Assembly (NCBI GenBank): GCA_949751835.1
Contig: CATKHK010000011.1
Location: 558,327 to 622,326 of the forward strand
Direction: 5' to 3'
DNA from: Blepharisma japonicum
Taxonomy: Eukaryota > Ciliophora > Heterotrichea > Heterotrichida > Blepharismidae
DNA length: 64,000 nucleotides
Position numbers and translations under genes: made by a program. Below the pieces are notes generated by a model. It made no database searches, was not told the origin of the DNA, and saw nothing but the letters and a program-made list of their open reading frames with translations. Below are positions 11,576-21,107 of this stretch, in pieces. Positions within the stretch are counted from its first letter, which is position 1; the number at the start of each line of letters is the position of its first letter.

Positions 11576-12685
11576 TTATAAGCTATTAATATGCAATAAG
11601 ACATCATTGAGTTCTTCATCACTTGAGTCTTCACTTTCTTCTTCTTCTTCTTCTTCTTCTTCTGACGACTCATTAGAATTTGCCCTATCGATAAGCTCTT
11701 CGTCAAAAGCTAAAATTTCATCAATATCGTACCCATTGTTTTTTATGCTTGGAAAATGGTCAGCAATTTTGTAATAGTTATCCAATCCAATGCTATTTAC
11801 TGCTTTCTTAAGAGATTCTAATGTCAAGTGCCTATGAAAGCGATTTAAACAATCTTCATCATTTTCTGGCCACCTCGTATCAAGATCATGAATTTCATAA
11901 AAATGCATGGGACATCTTTTATCGTTTGTGGCTCAATCAGGATTGTGACCGTATATACCATACCTTGTAGGATCTTTATCACAATCTGCTTCCCCCTTCC
12001 CACAAAAATAGCATCATCTAGTCTGACACACTGAGCAAATCATATGGGTACAGTTGTTATCTTTTCTTCCTGCAAGTCCGCACTGTGGACAACGTCTCAT
12101 TTCTCCTTCATCAATAGCATTGTCAATTTTTTTCTTTAAAGAATACAAATCAGCACAAGTTTGATGATAAAAGAATCCATCTTCAAGCATCTTTTCATAT
12201 TCCTGTATAATTTCTTGCCCTTCTTCATAATTAGAAGAAACTCTTTTACAAAATTCTTCATAGTCTGGTAGCTTTACATTTTTGTCACAAAAAATGCATG
12301 TTACAAATTCGCATGAGGGATTTCTACAGTAAAGTAATGTAGCTGTGGATGACTTGAGTCATATTTCGAAATAATTGCATTCGGGGCATCATTTCATTAT
12401 TTCGTCTTCCGCTATTTTTGTAGAAGCAATATAAAATTGGTAGGTTGCAAGCAAGGCAGGAGAAAGCTGGCGCTCAAAAATTAAAGCTGGAATTTCTAAT
12501 TTGCATAAAGGGCATTTGGGAGGAAGGTTTGCTTGGTAATCTTCAAATATATTGTCTACTAATGTTTTTGAGCAATCAGAGCAGAGGCTATCGTCTTGAG
12601 GACATTTTATGCCTATATGGTCTACTTCAAGTTCTGCCCGACAGCTATAACAGAAATTCTTTTTGTTATCTTTATTGTCTACCAT
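11576..12685 (-). CDS. RBR-type E3 ubiquitin ligase-like protein, array copy 6
   Basis: A 369-residue protein. RING1 reads CPQDDSLC: the zinc-ligand His is Asp, as in copy 1. IBR and Rcat (CPQCGLAGRKDNNCTHMIC, then TGA-Trp, CYFCG) are complete. The tail contains an uninterrupted run of about ten Glu (a GAA/GAG microsatellite near 11635-11665), then SEDSSDEEL and the subgroup ending INSL before TAA. The acidic run is the longest in the family and could vary in length between alleles. Starts at ATG 12685. Confidence 0.86.
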
Positions 12686-13288
12686 TTATAAAACTAATTA
12701 TTTATTGGCTTATTTTTCTTTTTAAATTGTAGATCATATATATTTTTTAGACGAATTACATTTTATAAGTAAATCAAAATCCTAAAGATATCAGAAGACT
12801 TTATAAGCAATTATATAAATCTATTTCTATCATAAAATTATTTGGTCGCTTTATTAATCCCTTCTCCAAGAACCAGCAACAAAAAAAATAAAAGAATTTT
12901 TGATAAAATTAATATGATTTTATTTCATGCAAATATAGATCAATATTGAAGCTTTTTGAAGATTATTTTAATTAATTATATATATATTGATTTATTCTTT
13001 GTAAAAATTTTATATTGATTTCTCAAAATCAGGATTTTTATATTATTTTGCTAACTACTTATGGGAAGGATCAAGTAGGATTAAAAAATACAAAGAACTA
13101 ATAAGTATTTGCATTTATAAAAACTAAGGGCAAATTTAACTAATTCCAAGAATTAATTTTATATTTTATTACAGCCTACCACATGATATCTCAATAAAAC
13201 CAAATTATAATAGTTGAACAAATTAGCAAATTAATTTTCTCTTAAAAAATATTAAAAATAAAATTAAAGATTGAAGATGCAAGCTTTC
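12686..13288. other. Spacer between RBR copies 6 and 7
   Basis: Very AT-rich. I see no gene, RNA or repeat here beyond simple A/T runs. Confidence 0.5.
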
Positions 13289-14395
13289 TTATAAATTTTC
13301 AATGCCAGCTGCTAAAACTTCAATTTCCTCGTCGCTTCCTTCAAAAGAATCTTCATCGCTTAAGCTTCTCCCTTCAGAAAATTCATCTGCGTTTGTCATG
13401 TCAATCAGTGGCTCATCCTTCAAAGACAAAATTTCTTCAATATTATACCCATTGTTTTTTATGCTTGAAAAGTGCTCAGCAACTTTATAATAGTTGTTTT
13501 CTCCCATTTCTTCAATAGCCTTCTTCAAGGATTTTAATGTCAAGAGCCTGTGAAAACGATTTAAACAGTCTTCATCATTTTTTGGCCATCTTTCATCAAG
13601 CTCATGAATTTGGTTAAAATGCATTGGACATCTTTTATCATTTCTGATTCAACCTATGTTATGAGCATATATATTGTTTCCTGGATAATCTTTATCACAA
13701 TCTACTTCTTTTTTCCCACAAAAATAGCACCAAACAGTCTGACAAACTGAGCAAGTCATATGTGTGCAGTATTCGTCTTTTCTCCCAGAAAGTCCGCATT
13801 GTGGGCAGCGTCTAAATTCTCCTTCTTCAATAGCATTCTCAATCTTTGTCTTTAAAGGGTACAATTCAACACACATTTGATGATAAAAAAAACCGTCATC
13901 AAGCATCTTTTCGTATTCTTCTTCCACATCTCCTTCCTCTTCATCATTAATGAAATCTCTATTAGAAAATTCTTCATAGTCGGGAAGTTTTACACTTGCA
14001 TTACAAAAAATACACGTCACATCATTACATGAGGGGTTTTTACAATAAAATAAAGTAGCTGTTGATGATTTCTCCCATATCTCGAAATAATTGCACTTTG
14101 GGCATCATTTCATAGCCTCGTCTTCCTCCAATTTTGTAGAAGCTAAGTAAAATTGGTAGGTTGTAAGAACAGCAGGAGATAGCTGACGCTCAAAATTCAA
14201 AGCTGGAATTTCTATGTAACACATTGGGCATTTTGGAGGAAGGTTTGTTTGGTAATCTTCAAATACATTATCCACGAATTTTTTGGTGCAATCAGAGCAA
14301 AGGCTGTGGTCTTGAGGACATTTTATGCCTAAATGATCTTCTTCAAGCTCAACATGGCAAGAATAGCAAGTAAGTTTTGTGTTGCTACCTGACAT
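13289..14395 (-). CDS. RBR-type E3 ubiquitin ligase-like protein, array copy 7
   Basis: A 368-residue protein at the upstream end of the array. RING1 CPQDHSLC is intact. The IBR begins after a TGA-Trp at about 14105. The Rcat is CPQCGLSGRKDEYCTHMTC followed by WCYFCG. The C-terminal tail is acidic (LSDEDSFEGSDEEIE) and ends IENL. Start ATG at 14395; stop TAA. It is divergently arranged with the succinyl-CoA synthetase gene, the two sharing a 612-bp AT-rich upstream region. It shows no visible loss of zinc ligands and may be the least altered member of its subgroup. Confidence 0.87.
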
Positions 14396-15007
14396 TTATG
14401 AATTATTTAGATTACACTTTATCTACAAAATTTAGCTTGATTAAAGTTGTAGACAATTTTGATCAAATTAAATTATAAAATTAAGGTCTCAGCCATAGTT
14501 TCTTATAATTTTGAAGCTTAAATTTAAGAAATTGTCTTTATTATCGCTTATCCTCTGTATAATAGAGAGACAAAATAGGCTTTCATATGTAATAACATCG
14601 ATTGTAAGTCAGGAAACACTGCTTTAAGGGATATTTAATATAAAATCCTATAGCCAAAATTGATTAAAAAATCATATTTATTCTATAAGCTAGAGTAGAA
14701 AAATATTAAATTCAATATATTTATTATATGGCGGCACTAATAATGTGTGACTGATAATAATGAAGATTAATATGAATATTCTGGCTAATTTAATAATTCC
14801 AAAATTTTATATATAATCTAATATTGAGCAATATCCAGATTATAAAACATTTAAGAATGAAATCTGAATTTTGATAGCAGAGAGTGCACCTGCTGCCTAA
14901 AGCTAAAATCATAATAATCTTTGCTTTGGAGATTTTATAAATTAATATTAAATAAATTTTCCAATTTACCATCTTAATTCTTATTACATCACGCTGCACA
15001 TTAAAAA
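14396..15007. other. Divergent intergenic region
   Basis: 612 bp between RBR copy 7 (minus) and the succinyl-CoA synthetase gene (plus). AT-rich; presumably holds both promoters, but no specific element could be identified. Confidence 0.5.
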
Positions 15008-16309
15008 ATGTTTTCAAGGATTCTGAAATTCCACTCATTCCTAAAGGCTCCTGTGCGAAATTACAATCTTCATGAATACCAAAGTGTTGAAATTCTCAAC
15101 AAATTCAAAATTCCAACTCCTCTCTCCTTTGTGGCCCATTCTCCTGAAGAGGCTGTCACCAAGGCACTTAAAATTAATCAACCTGAAGTAGTTGTAAAAG
15201 CGCAAGTTCTGGCTGGTGGCCGTGGTAAAGGACATTTTATCCCAAACGAATTTAAAGGAGGTGTCCACATCTGCCCTGTAGCATCTGTACAAGAAATTGC
15301 ATCAAAAATGATAGGTCAGTCTTTAGTGACAAAGCAAACAGGAAGCAAAGGAAAGCCCTGTAATAAAGTCATGGTCGCAGAAAAAGTCTCTTTAAAGAGA
15401 GAGCTTTATTTAGCAATTTTATTAGATAGAAAATACGGTGGACCAGTTATTGTAATTTCATCAAAAGGTGGAATGGACATTGAAGAAGTCGCCAGAAAAG
15501 AACCCCAAGAAATACATAGTGTTCCTATAAATATCCACAAAGGAATCACCCAAGAAGTTGTCAACGAAGTATCTCAGCTTTTAAATATTCCGAAAAATTC
15601 TATTGAAGAAGTCATAAAAAATCTTTACACTTCATTTGTGAAATTAGATATGATACAGCTGGAAATAAACCCGTTAGGGGTTACTCAAGATGATAAAATT
15701 TTAATTTGTGACTCAAAATTGAATTTTGATGAAAATGCATCATTTCGACAAAATGAAATTTACTCGCAAAGAGATCTGACACAAGAAAACCAAGATGAGA
15801 TTGACGCTCATAAATATGGGCTAAGCTATATAGCTATGGATGGAAATATCGGGTGTCTAGTCAATGGTGCAGGGTTAGCTATGGCTACTATGGATATAAT
15901 TAAACTCGTCGGAGGAAGTCCAGCAAACTTCTTAGACGTAGGAGGTGGAGCTCAAGAAGACCAGATTGTAAACGCATTAAGAATTTTGGAGACTAATGAC
16001 CAAGTTGATGGGATCTTTATTAATATTTTTGGAGGAATCATGAGATGTGACATTATTGCCCAAGGGTTAGTATCAGCTGCCAGAAAAATCCACTTGACGA
16101 AGCCAATTGTGGCTCGGCTCTGTGGAACTAACTGGAGAGAAGCCGGCGAAATCTTAAGAAGAAGCGATATGAGCGTTATCACTGAACAAGATGAAGAAGA
16201 AGCTGTCAAAAAAATCGTGAAAATCTCTGAGATCGCCCGAATTGCAAAAGATATCAAAGTCCATGTTACCTATTCCCCAGTAAAAGACGATTGTGACTGG
16301 ACATACTAA
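15008..16309 (+). CDS. Succinyl-CoA synthetase (ligase) beta subunit, mitochondrial
   Basis: 433 residues. The enzyme joins succinate and CoA with NDP/NTP turnover in the TCA cycle, as a partner of the alpha subunit. The first ~19 residues (MFSRILKFHSFLKAPVRNY) are basic and lack acids, as in a mitochondrial presequence, and the mature part starts at the family motif NLHEYQS. The ATP-grasp domain (about 20-240) has KAQVLAGGRGKG and EINPLG. The C-terminal CoA-ligase domain (about 270-415) has DGNIGCLVNGAGLAMATMD, FLDVGGGA and NIFGGIMRCDIIAQG. Length agrees with the family. It has no intron and its Trp codons are TGG. Whether it prefers ADP or GDP cannot be told here. It looks like a single-copy housekeeping gene between the expanding arrays. 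Confidence 0.95.
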   Translation: MFSRILKFHSFLKAPVRNYNLHEYQSVEILNKFKIPTPLSFVAHSPEEAVTKALKINQPEVVVKAQVLAGGRGKGHFIPNEFKGGVHICPVASVQEIASKMIGQSLVTKQTGSKGKPCNKVMVAEKVSLKRELYLAILLDRKYGGPVIVISSKGGMDIEEVARKEPQEIHSVPINIHKGITQEVVNEVSQLLNIPKNSIEEVIKNLYTSFVKLDMIQLEINPLGVTQDDKILICDSKLNFDENASFRQNEIYSQRDLTQENQDEIDAHKYGLSYIAMDGNIGCLVNGAGLAMATMDIIKLVGGSPANFLDVGGGAQEDQIVNALRILETNDQVDGIFINIFGGIMRCDIIAQGLVSAARKIHLTKPIVARLCGTNWREAGEILRRSDMSVITEQDEEEAVKKIVKISEIARIAKDIKVHVTYSPVKDDCDWTY

Positions 16310-16344
16310 CCTAGAATAAAGATAATTAGGCTCTTATAAAATAT

Positions 16345-17772
16345 ATGTCAGCAATAAATAGAAGCGAATCCCCTCTTACACTGTAAATTTTAAGTAGATG
16401 GAGATGCCCAAATAAATACAAAAAATTAGATGAGCAGCATAAAGAAACACGCAGAGAAAAACGGAGCATTATTTCTGTAGGAAATTCCATCCCTCCTTTA
16501 ATAAAATCATTTAAGAGATTAGGAGTTCCTAGAGATATTAGGAAAATTTTGAAAAAAATGCATATAAGGAAGCCAACTTCTTTGCAAATGCAAGCTTTGC
16601 CTACTATTCTTGCAGGAAGAGACACATTGATGATGTCGCTTACGAGATCAGGAAAAACATTAGCATTTTGTTTGCCACTGATAATGGGCTCGTTCGAAGA
16701 GGAACATAGGATGCCTTTTATTGAAGGAGAAGGACCGGTTGGGTTAATTGTGGTCCCATCTCGTGAACTCGCTTATCAGATTTATAAATTCATATTAAAA
16801 ATTATCGATGAGACAAGAAATTATCCAAAAATCAGAGTGATTTTGTGCATTGGTGGAGTTGATATGAAAAATCAAATGGAAATTTTAAGACAAGGAGTCC
16901 ACATCATAATTTCTACTCCTGGAAGACTTTCGGATATGCTTGCAAAGCATAAAATATTTTTAGCCCACTGCAAAGCAATTGTTCTTGATGAAGCTGACAG
17001 ACTGCTTGATTTAGGATTCGAAGATGATATAAGGATTATTTTAAGTCACGCGAGGCCGACTTGCCAAATAATATTATCCTCAGCGACTATTCCAAAGAAA
17101 ATTCAAGAATTTTCCCGGCAAGCTATGAAAGACCCAATTTTTATTAATTTATCAAGGCAATCATTATCAAAATTAAAATTAACGCAAGAAGTTGAATATG
17201 TAGGCCATGGACAGAAATTGTTGAAATTGTTAGAAACTATGCAAAAAACCAATCCACCTATATTGATTTTTTGTGAAAATAAAATAGACGCTGATAAAAT
17301 AGAAAGATTTTTATATGAAAAAAGGATAGATGTGGCTTGCTTGCATGGAGGAAAAGAACAAAATGAAAGAACACAAGCTGTTAAAGATTTTAATAGAGGA
17401 AAACTTGATGTGCTGGCAGCGACTGATGTCGCTGCAAAAGGGCTAGATTTTTATAATGTAAGGCATATAATTAATTTTGACCTTCCAAAAGAAATTGACA
17501 GCTATATTCAAAGGGTATGTAGAGCAGGAAAAAGGGCAGTTGTCACCACATATTTAAGCTATAATTTAGATAAGCTGCTTTTATGTGACCTTAAACATTT
17601 TTTAGAAGATTCCAGGCAGAATATCCCTATAGAATTAGAAGGAATTTTAGATGGAGAAGATGAACAAATGACAAAGGAAGGAAATTGCGCTTACTGCAAG
17701 CTTCCAGATCACAGGAGATCTTCATGTCCTATATTACAGCAAGAAAGGCTGAAATCGTTATTACCTATTTAA
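16345..17772 (+). CDS. DDX41-like DEAD-box RNA helicase with C-terminal CCHC zinc knuckle
   Basis: Two exons (16345-16382 and 16398-17772) join to 470 residues after a 15-nt intron is removed. Joining adds the upstream sequence IPPLIKSFKRLGVP, the conserved lead-in of DDX41/Abstrakt proteins. Motifs: Q motif PTSLQMQ, Ia PSRELA, Ib TPGR, II DEAD (about 209), III SAT, V ATDVAAKGLDF, then a zinc knuckle CAYC..H....C (about 446-460) typical of DDX41. Odd points: motif I is SLTRSGKT instead of AxTGSGKT, and motif VI is QRVCRAGKR instead of HRIGRTGR, so ATP hydrolysis may be impaired. It is shorter than animal DDX41 (about 620 residues), chiefly at the N-terminus. DDX41 acts in pre-mRNA splicing in other eukaryotes; that role is inferred. 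Confidence 0.9.
16383..16397 (+). other. 15-nt spliceosomal intron
   Basis: GTAAATTTTAAGTAG: GTA start, TAG end, exactly 15 nt. It falls within codon 13 of the helicase gene. Read through, it would give an in-frame stop; removed, it joins two stretches homologous to DDX41. Introns of this length are a heterotrich hallmark. Confidence 0.9.
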
Positions 17773-18357
17773 TTTGATTTTTAATTAAAAAATTTTAATT
17801 AATTTAATAAAAAGGATATCAAAGAAAACACCAAAGGATATTTTTTAACTGAATTGATTGTTAATATAGTATCTATTTGCCTCCCATTCCATCGGGAATA
17901 TTGCAACTCATTCAAATTTGACAAATTGAAACCATTTAAAAAGGATTGGTAAGCTAATAGGCTATTTCTTTTATTTTTGTCTCCTTTGTCTTCTTCAAAA
18001 GTCGGTGTATGCTAGATCAGTTTGAGAGTAAGTGCCTTCATATGAGCTAAGTTATAACATGCCGCTTTAGCTTATTCAGACTGCTCTAATATTTTAGAAT
18101 TTTATTTAGCTTTAAAATTGAAATATACACAATGGGTGAATTTATAATTGCTCTTTGTAGTGCTAATTTATTAGAATAAAAATTAACTAAAACTGAAAGA
18201 GGTTATAATAATTACTTGCAAAACTATTTGCAACAGATTAAAATTCTTCATAAGGCATTTTTTGGAGAGATAATTTCATAAGCATCCTTTTTCGTAAAAT
18301 TATTTATTTAAGCATATAAAATTATACTGCTTTTTAATGCTAAATATTATTCTTAGC
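17773..18357. other. Spacer between helicase gene and Cys-rich gene A
   Basis: 585 bp, AT-rich, between convergent genes. Short protein-like minus-strand stretches exist but are interrupted by TAA and TAG, and nothing is recognised. Confidence 0.5.
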
Positions 18358-19500
18358 TTAATAGACTGCGACAGCAATCAAGATAGATATCTCAAGAGCG
18401 AATGCTCCTGAATCTGAATTTCCATCGCTGTCATCATCATTATTTCCATGCCCATCGTAAGCATTTTTTATTTCTACCCAATTTTCTGCCCTAGTCTCAA
18501 GCACACAGTCTTCAGCTCCAATAATGGCATTAAGCATACTTAGCTGAGTCATATAGTAATTATAGGCATTATAATCTTTAGTACTCCAATAAGTTTTCAC
18601 GCAATTGATGTCTGTTCTTGCATTGGTATTGCATTTAAATATATCTTTGCCTTCAACCCATTTAGTCCACTGTTTATTAAACTGAAGAGAAGCTGGATCT
18701 CCAGGCAATGCTGAGCAATGAGCAGTTCCTTGACTATTAAGTGAGCATTGACATTTTCCTCCTGTAATATATGGAGGATTAAAGAAATTATCTGGATTTG
18801 AGTCACAGCTCCCATCATCCTCATTAGGATTACATTCTGCACCTTGACCTTTAATCGTGCTAAATAAATCTGTGCAATAAAAGACTCTATTACGGAAGTT
18901 TTCCCAACAGATTGAATAAGGACACAGCATACTCTTGCCATTATAGCATTGGGCAACAGGATCATGGACTTTGAATGACTTATACAAATAGCAAGTATTC
19001 TGTGTAGGATCATTTCAAGAAGTTTGATTGCAAGCTGCATTGTTAACACAGTCAGAATCACTTCTGCAGCCACTTTCTCCAATTTTGATTTGCGGTACAC
19101 AGATATTATCAAGGCAATAAGTTCCAGGCTCACATGTGTCACTATTTTTGCATTCCCCACCTTTAGCAGTTCCTATACAAATTCCATCTTTGCAAGGTAA
19201 AGCATAAGTACAATCATCTGATGTTTTACAAAATTCTCCAGGCAAATTAGAGTAGGTTTGTGGAGATGGTAAGGAGCAGGAGTAGTTAAATTGATATGAA
19301 GATGTTTGATCTGGGAAACACTCGTACTTTGAGTTAGAGCATTTTCGTGAGTAGTAGGTATCAGTTAAATTATCATTATATATGCAAGTTTCTGGGAGGA
19401 AAACTTGCTCTGGAGTTTTGCAGGTATATTTGAAGCACCCCCAAGCAAAATGCATAAATGTGAGCACAAGGAGGTAAAAGAAGCTTAAAGACCTGACCAT
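18358..19500 (-). CDS. Cysteine-rich secreted surface protein with GPI-type tail (gene A)
   Basis: 380 residues. Signal peptide of about 21 residues (MVRSLSFFYLLVLTFMHFAWG), then about 250 residues with some 30 cysteines in short modules such as CKTSDDC, CKDGIC, CEPGTYC and SDSDCVNNAACN. These resemble compact disulfide modules (Dickkopf-like or EGF-like spacing). A Trp/Tyr-rich globular part follows. The C-terminus has an Asp/Asn/Ser/Gly-rich spacer and ends in a hydrophobic stretch (FALEISILIAVAVY), the layout of a GPI-attachment signal. One TGA-Trp occurs at 19015, where gene B has Tyr. The start is the ATG at 19500; an upstream in-frame GTG is ignored. Cell-surface location is inferred; function is unknown. 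Confidence 0.85.
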
Positions 19501-19503
19501 TTT

Positions 19504-19513
19504 ATTATTCACC
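19504..19513 (-). promoter_or_regulatory. Conserved GGTGAATAAT element before gene A
   Basis: Sense-strand GGTGAATAAT begins 13 nt upstream of the ATG. Seven genes of the family carry a variant of this element at nearly the same distance. Confidence 0.5.
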
Positions 19514-19713
19514 AAACTAGATTTGTGTAGTTATAAATTTATCAAAATATTTTTCTATTTATATTATTATGGCTGGACAAATAAACTTAAATTAAAAATT
19601 TTGCAAATTGCTCTCTGTTTGGATGATTGTTGAACAATTTTCAGCTATTTTATTTAAAATTATATATTATGCATCTTCGAATAACAAAAATAATATAGAA
19701 ATTCCCGATTCCT

Positions 19714-20427
19714 TAGCATAAATAATCTTTAATTATTCATATAGAAATTTATATTAAATATACAGATTAATGCAATTGACAATGGACTTGCCGGCTCCCT
19801 GAAGATCTGAGACAATAAGAGATGAGGCATTTTAAGCTCGAACAGTCATGATTAGTAGACGACTCACTATTCATAATGGAATTACTATGATTTCAGGTGC
19901 CAAGAAGCAGGAAAAGAGAGTTTTCTTATCATTAATTATAAATATTTATGGAAATCTTTAATATTTTAGCATATATAATTTTTATTTACAATTTTTTATT
20001 CATATATTATTATCAGTTCTAAGAATGTTGATATTAGAATAGCTAGCTAAAATGGCTTTAGAAAGTTAATCCTAAGTGACTTGAAATTTTTAATTGCTTA
20101 TAAATATATAACCTTCGGAAAAAAGTCAACTATTTTATATAAATAATCATTTCAAATCATTTAATTAAAGTCATTTTAATTTTTATATTAAATAAATTCA
20201 AAACGCAATATTTACTTACTATTAAAAATGATAAAATTTTAATCTTCGACCAAATTGCGGATGTGGGAAATTTTCAAATAAATATGCTAGGTAAATGCCT
20301 ATCTGTTAAAAGACGTATTACGAATATTTTTCTTATTTAATAGATTACCATAAGATTAGAATATTAATTTTAGCTTAATAGACTGCAATAGCAGTTAAGA
20401 TTGATATGCCTAGATCAAAAGCTCCTG
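19714..20427. repeat. 0.7-kb tandem repeat, unit 1
   Basis: About 714 bp aligning with the following unit (20428-21107) over nearly its full length, with shared blocks such as CCCTGAAGATCTGAGACAA. It ends with a truncated 3' end of a Cys-rich gene (20372-20427, encoding ...ILTAIAVY and a TAA stop). Confidence 0.8.
20372..20427 (-). pseudogene. Truncated 3' end of a Cys-rich gene
   Basis: Matches the last codons of genes A and B (hydrophobic tail and stop) but is cut at the tandem-repeat boundary, with no upstream coding sequence attached. Confidence 0.75.
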
Positions 20428-21107
20428 AGCATAAATAAGCTTTAATTATTCATATAGAAATTTATATTAGCCAAACAGATCAATGCAGTTGACAATGGAC
20501 TAGCAGGTTCCCTGAAGATCTGAGACAACAAGAGACAAGGCATTTTAAGCTCGAACATCATGATTAGTAGGCGACTCGCTATTCATAATGGAATTACTAT
20601 CATTTAAGGTGCTATGAAGCACGGGAAGAGAGTTATCTTATCATTAATTATAAATCTTTATGGAAATCTTTAATATTTTAGCATACATAATTTCTATTTA
20701 CAATTTTTTATTCATATATTATTATCAGTTCTAATAATGTTAATATTAAATTCGCTAGCTGAAGTGGCTTTAGAAAGTTAACCCTAACTGACCTGAAATT
20801 TTTAATTGCTAATAAATATAATCGATTATGTTAATAAAATGCAAAAAGAGTAATTTTTATATTTCAATAAATTCAAAACGCAATATTTACTTACTATTAA
20901 AAATGATAAAACTTAATTTTGGACCAAAGTGCGGTTGTGGGAAAAATTTCAAATAAATATGCGAGGTAAATGCCTATCTGCCAAAAGACGTATTACGAAT
21001 TATTTTTATTATTTAATAGATATATCCATAAGACTAGAATCTTAATTTTAGCTTAATAAACTGCAATAACAGCTAAGATTGATATGCCTATAGCAAAAGC
21101 TCCTGAG
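20428..21107. repeat. 0.7-kb tandem repeat, unit 2
   Basis: The second unit, about 680 bp. Its end overlaps the real 3' end of gene B (stop at 21053), showing that the duplicated block is the downstream flank plus the last codons of a Cys-rich gene. Confidence 0.8.

Noticed and set aside
16549-17772. Starting the helicase at the ATG at 16549
   Set aside because: Removing a typical 15-nt intron extends the protein to 16345 and recovers the conserved DDX41 lead-in SFKRLGVP.
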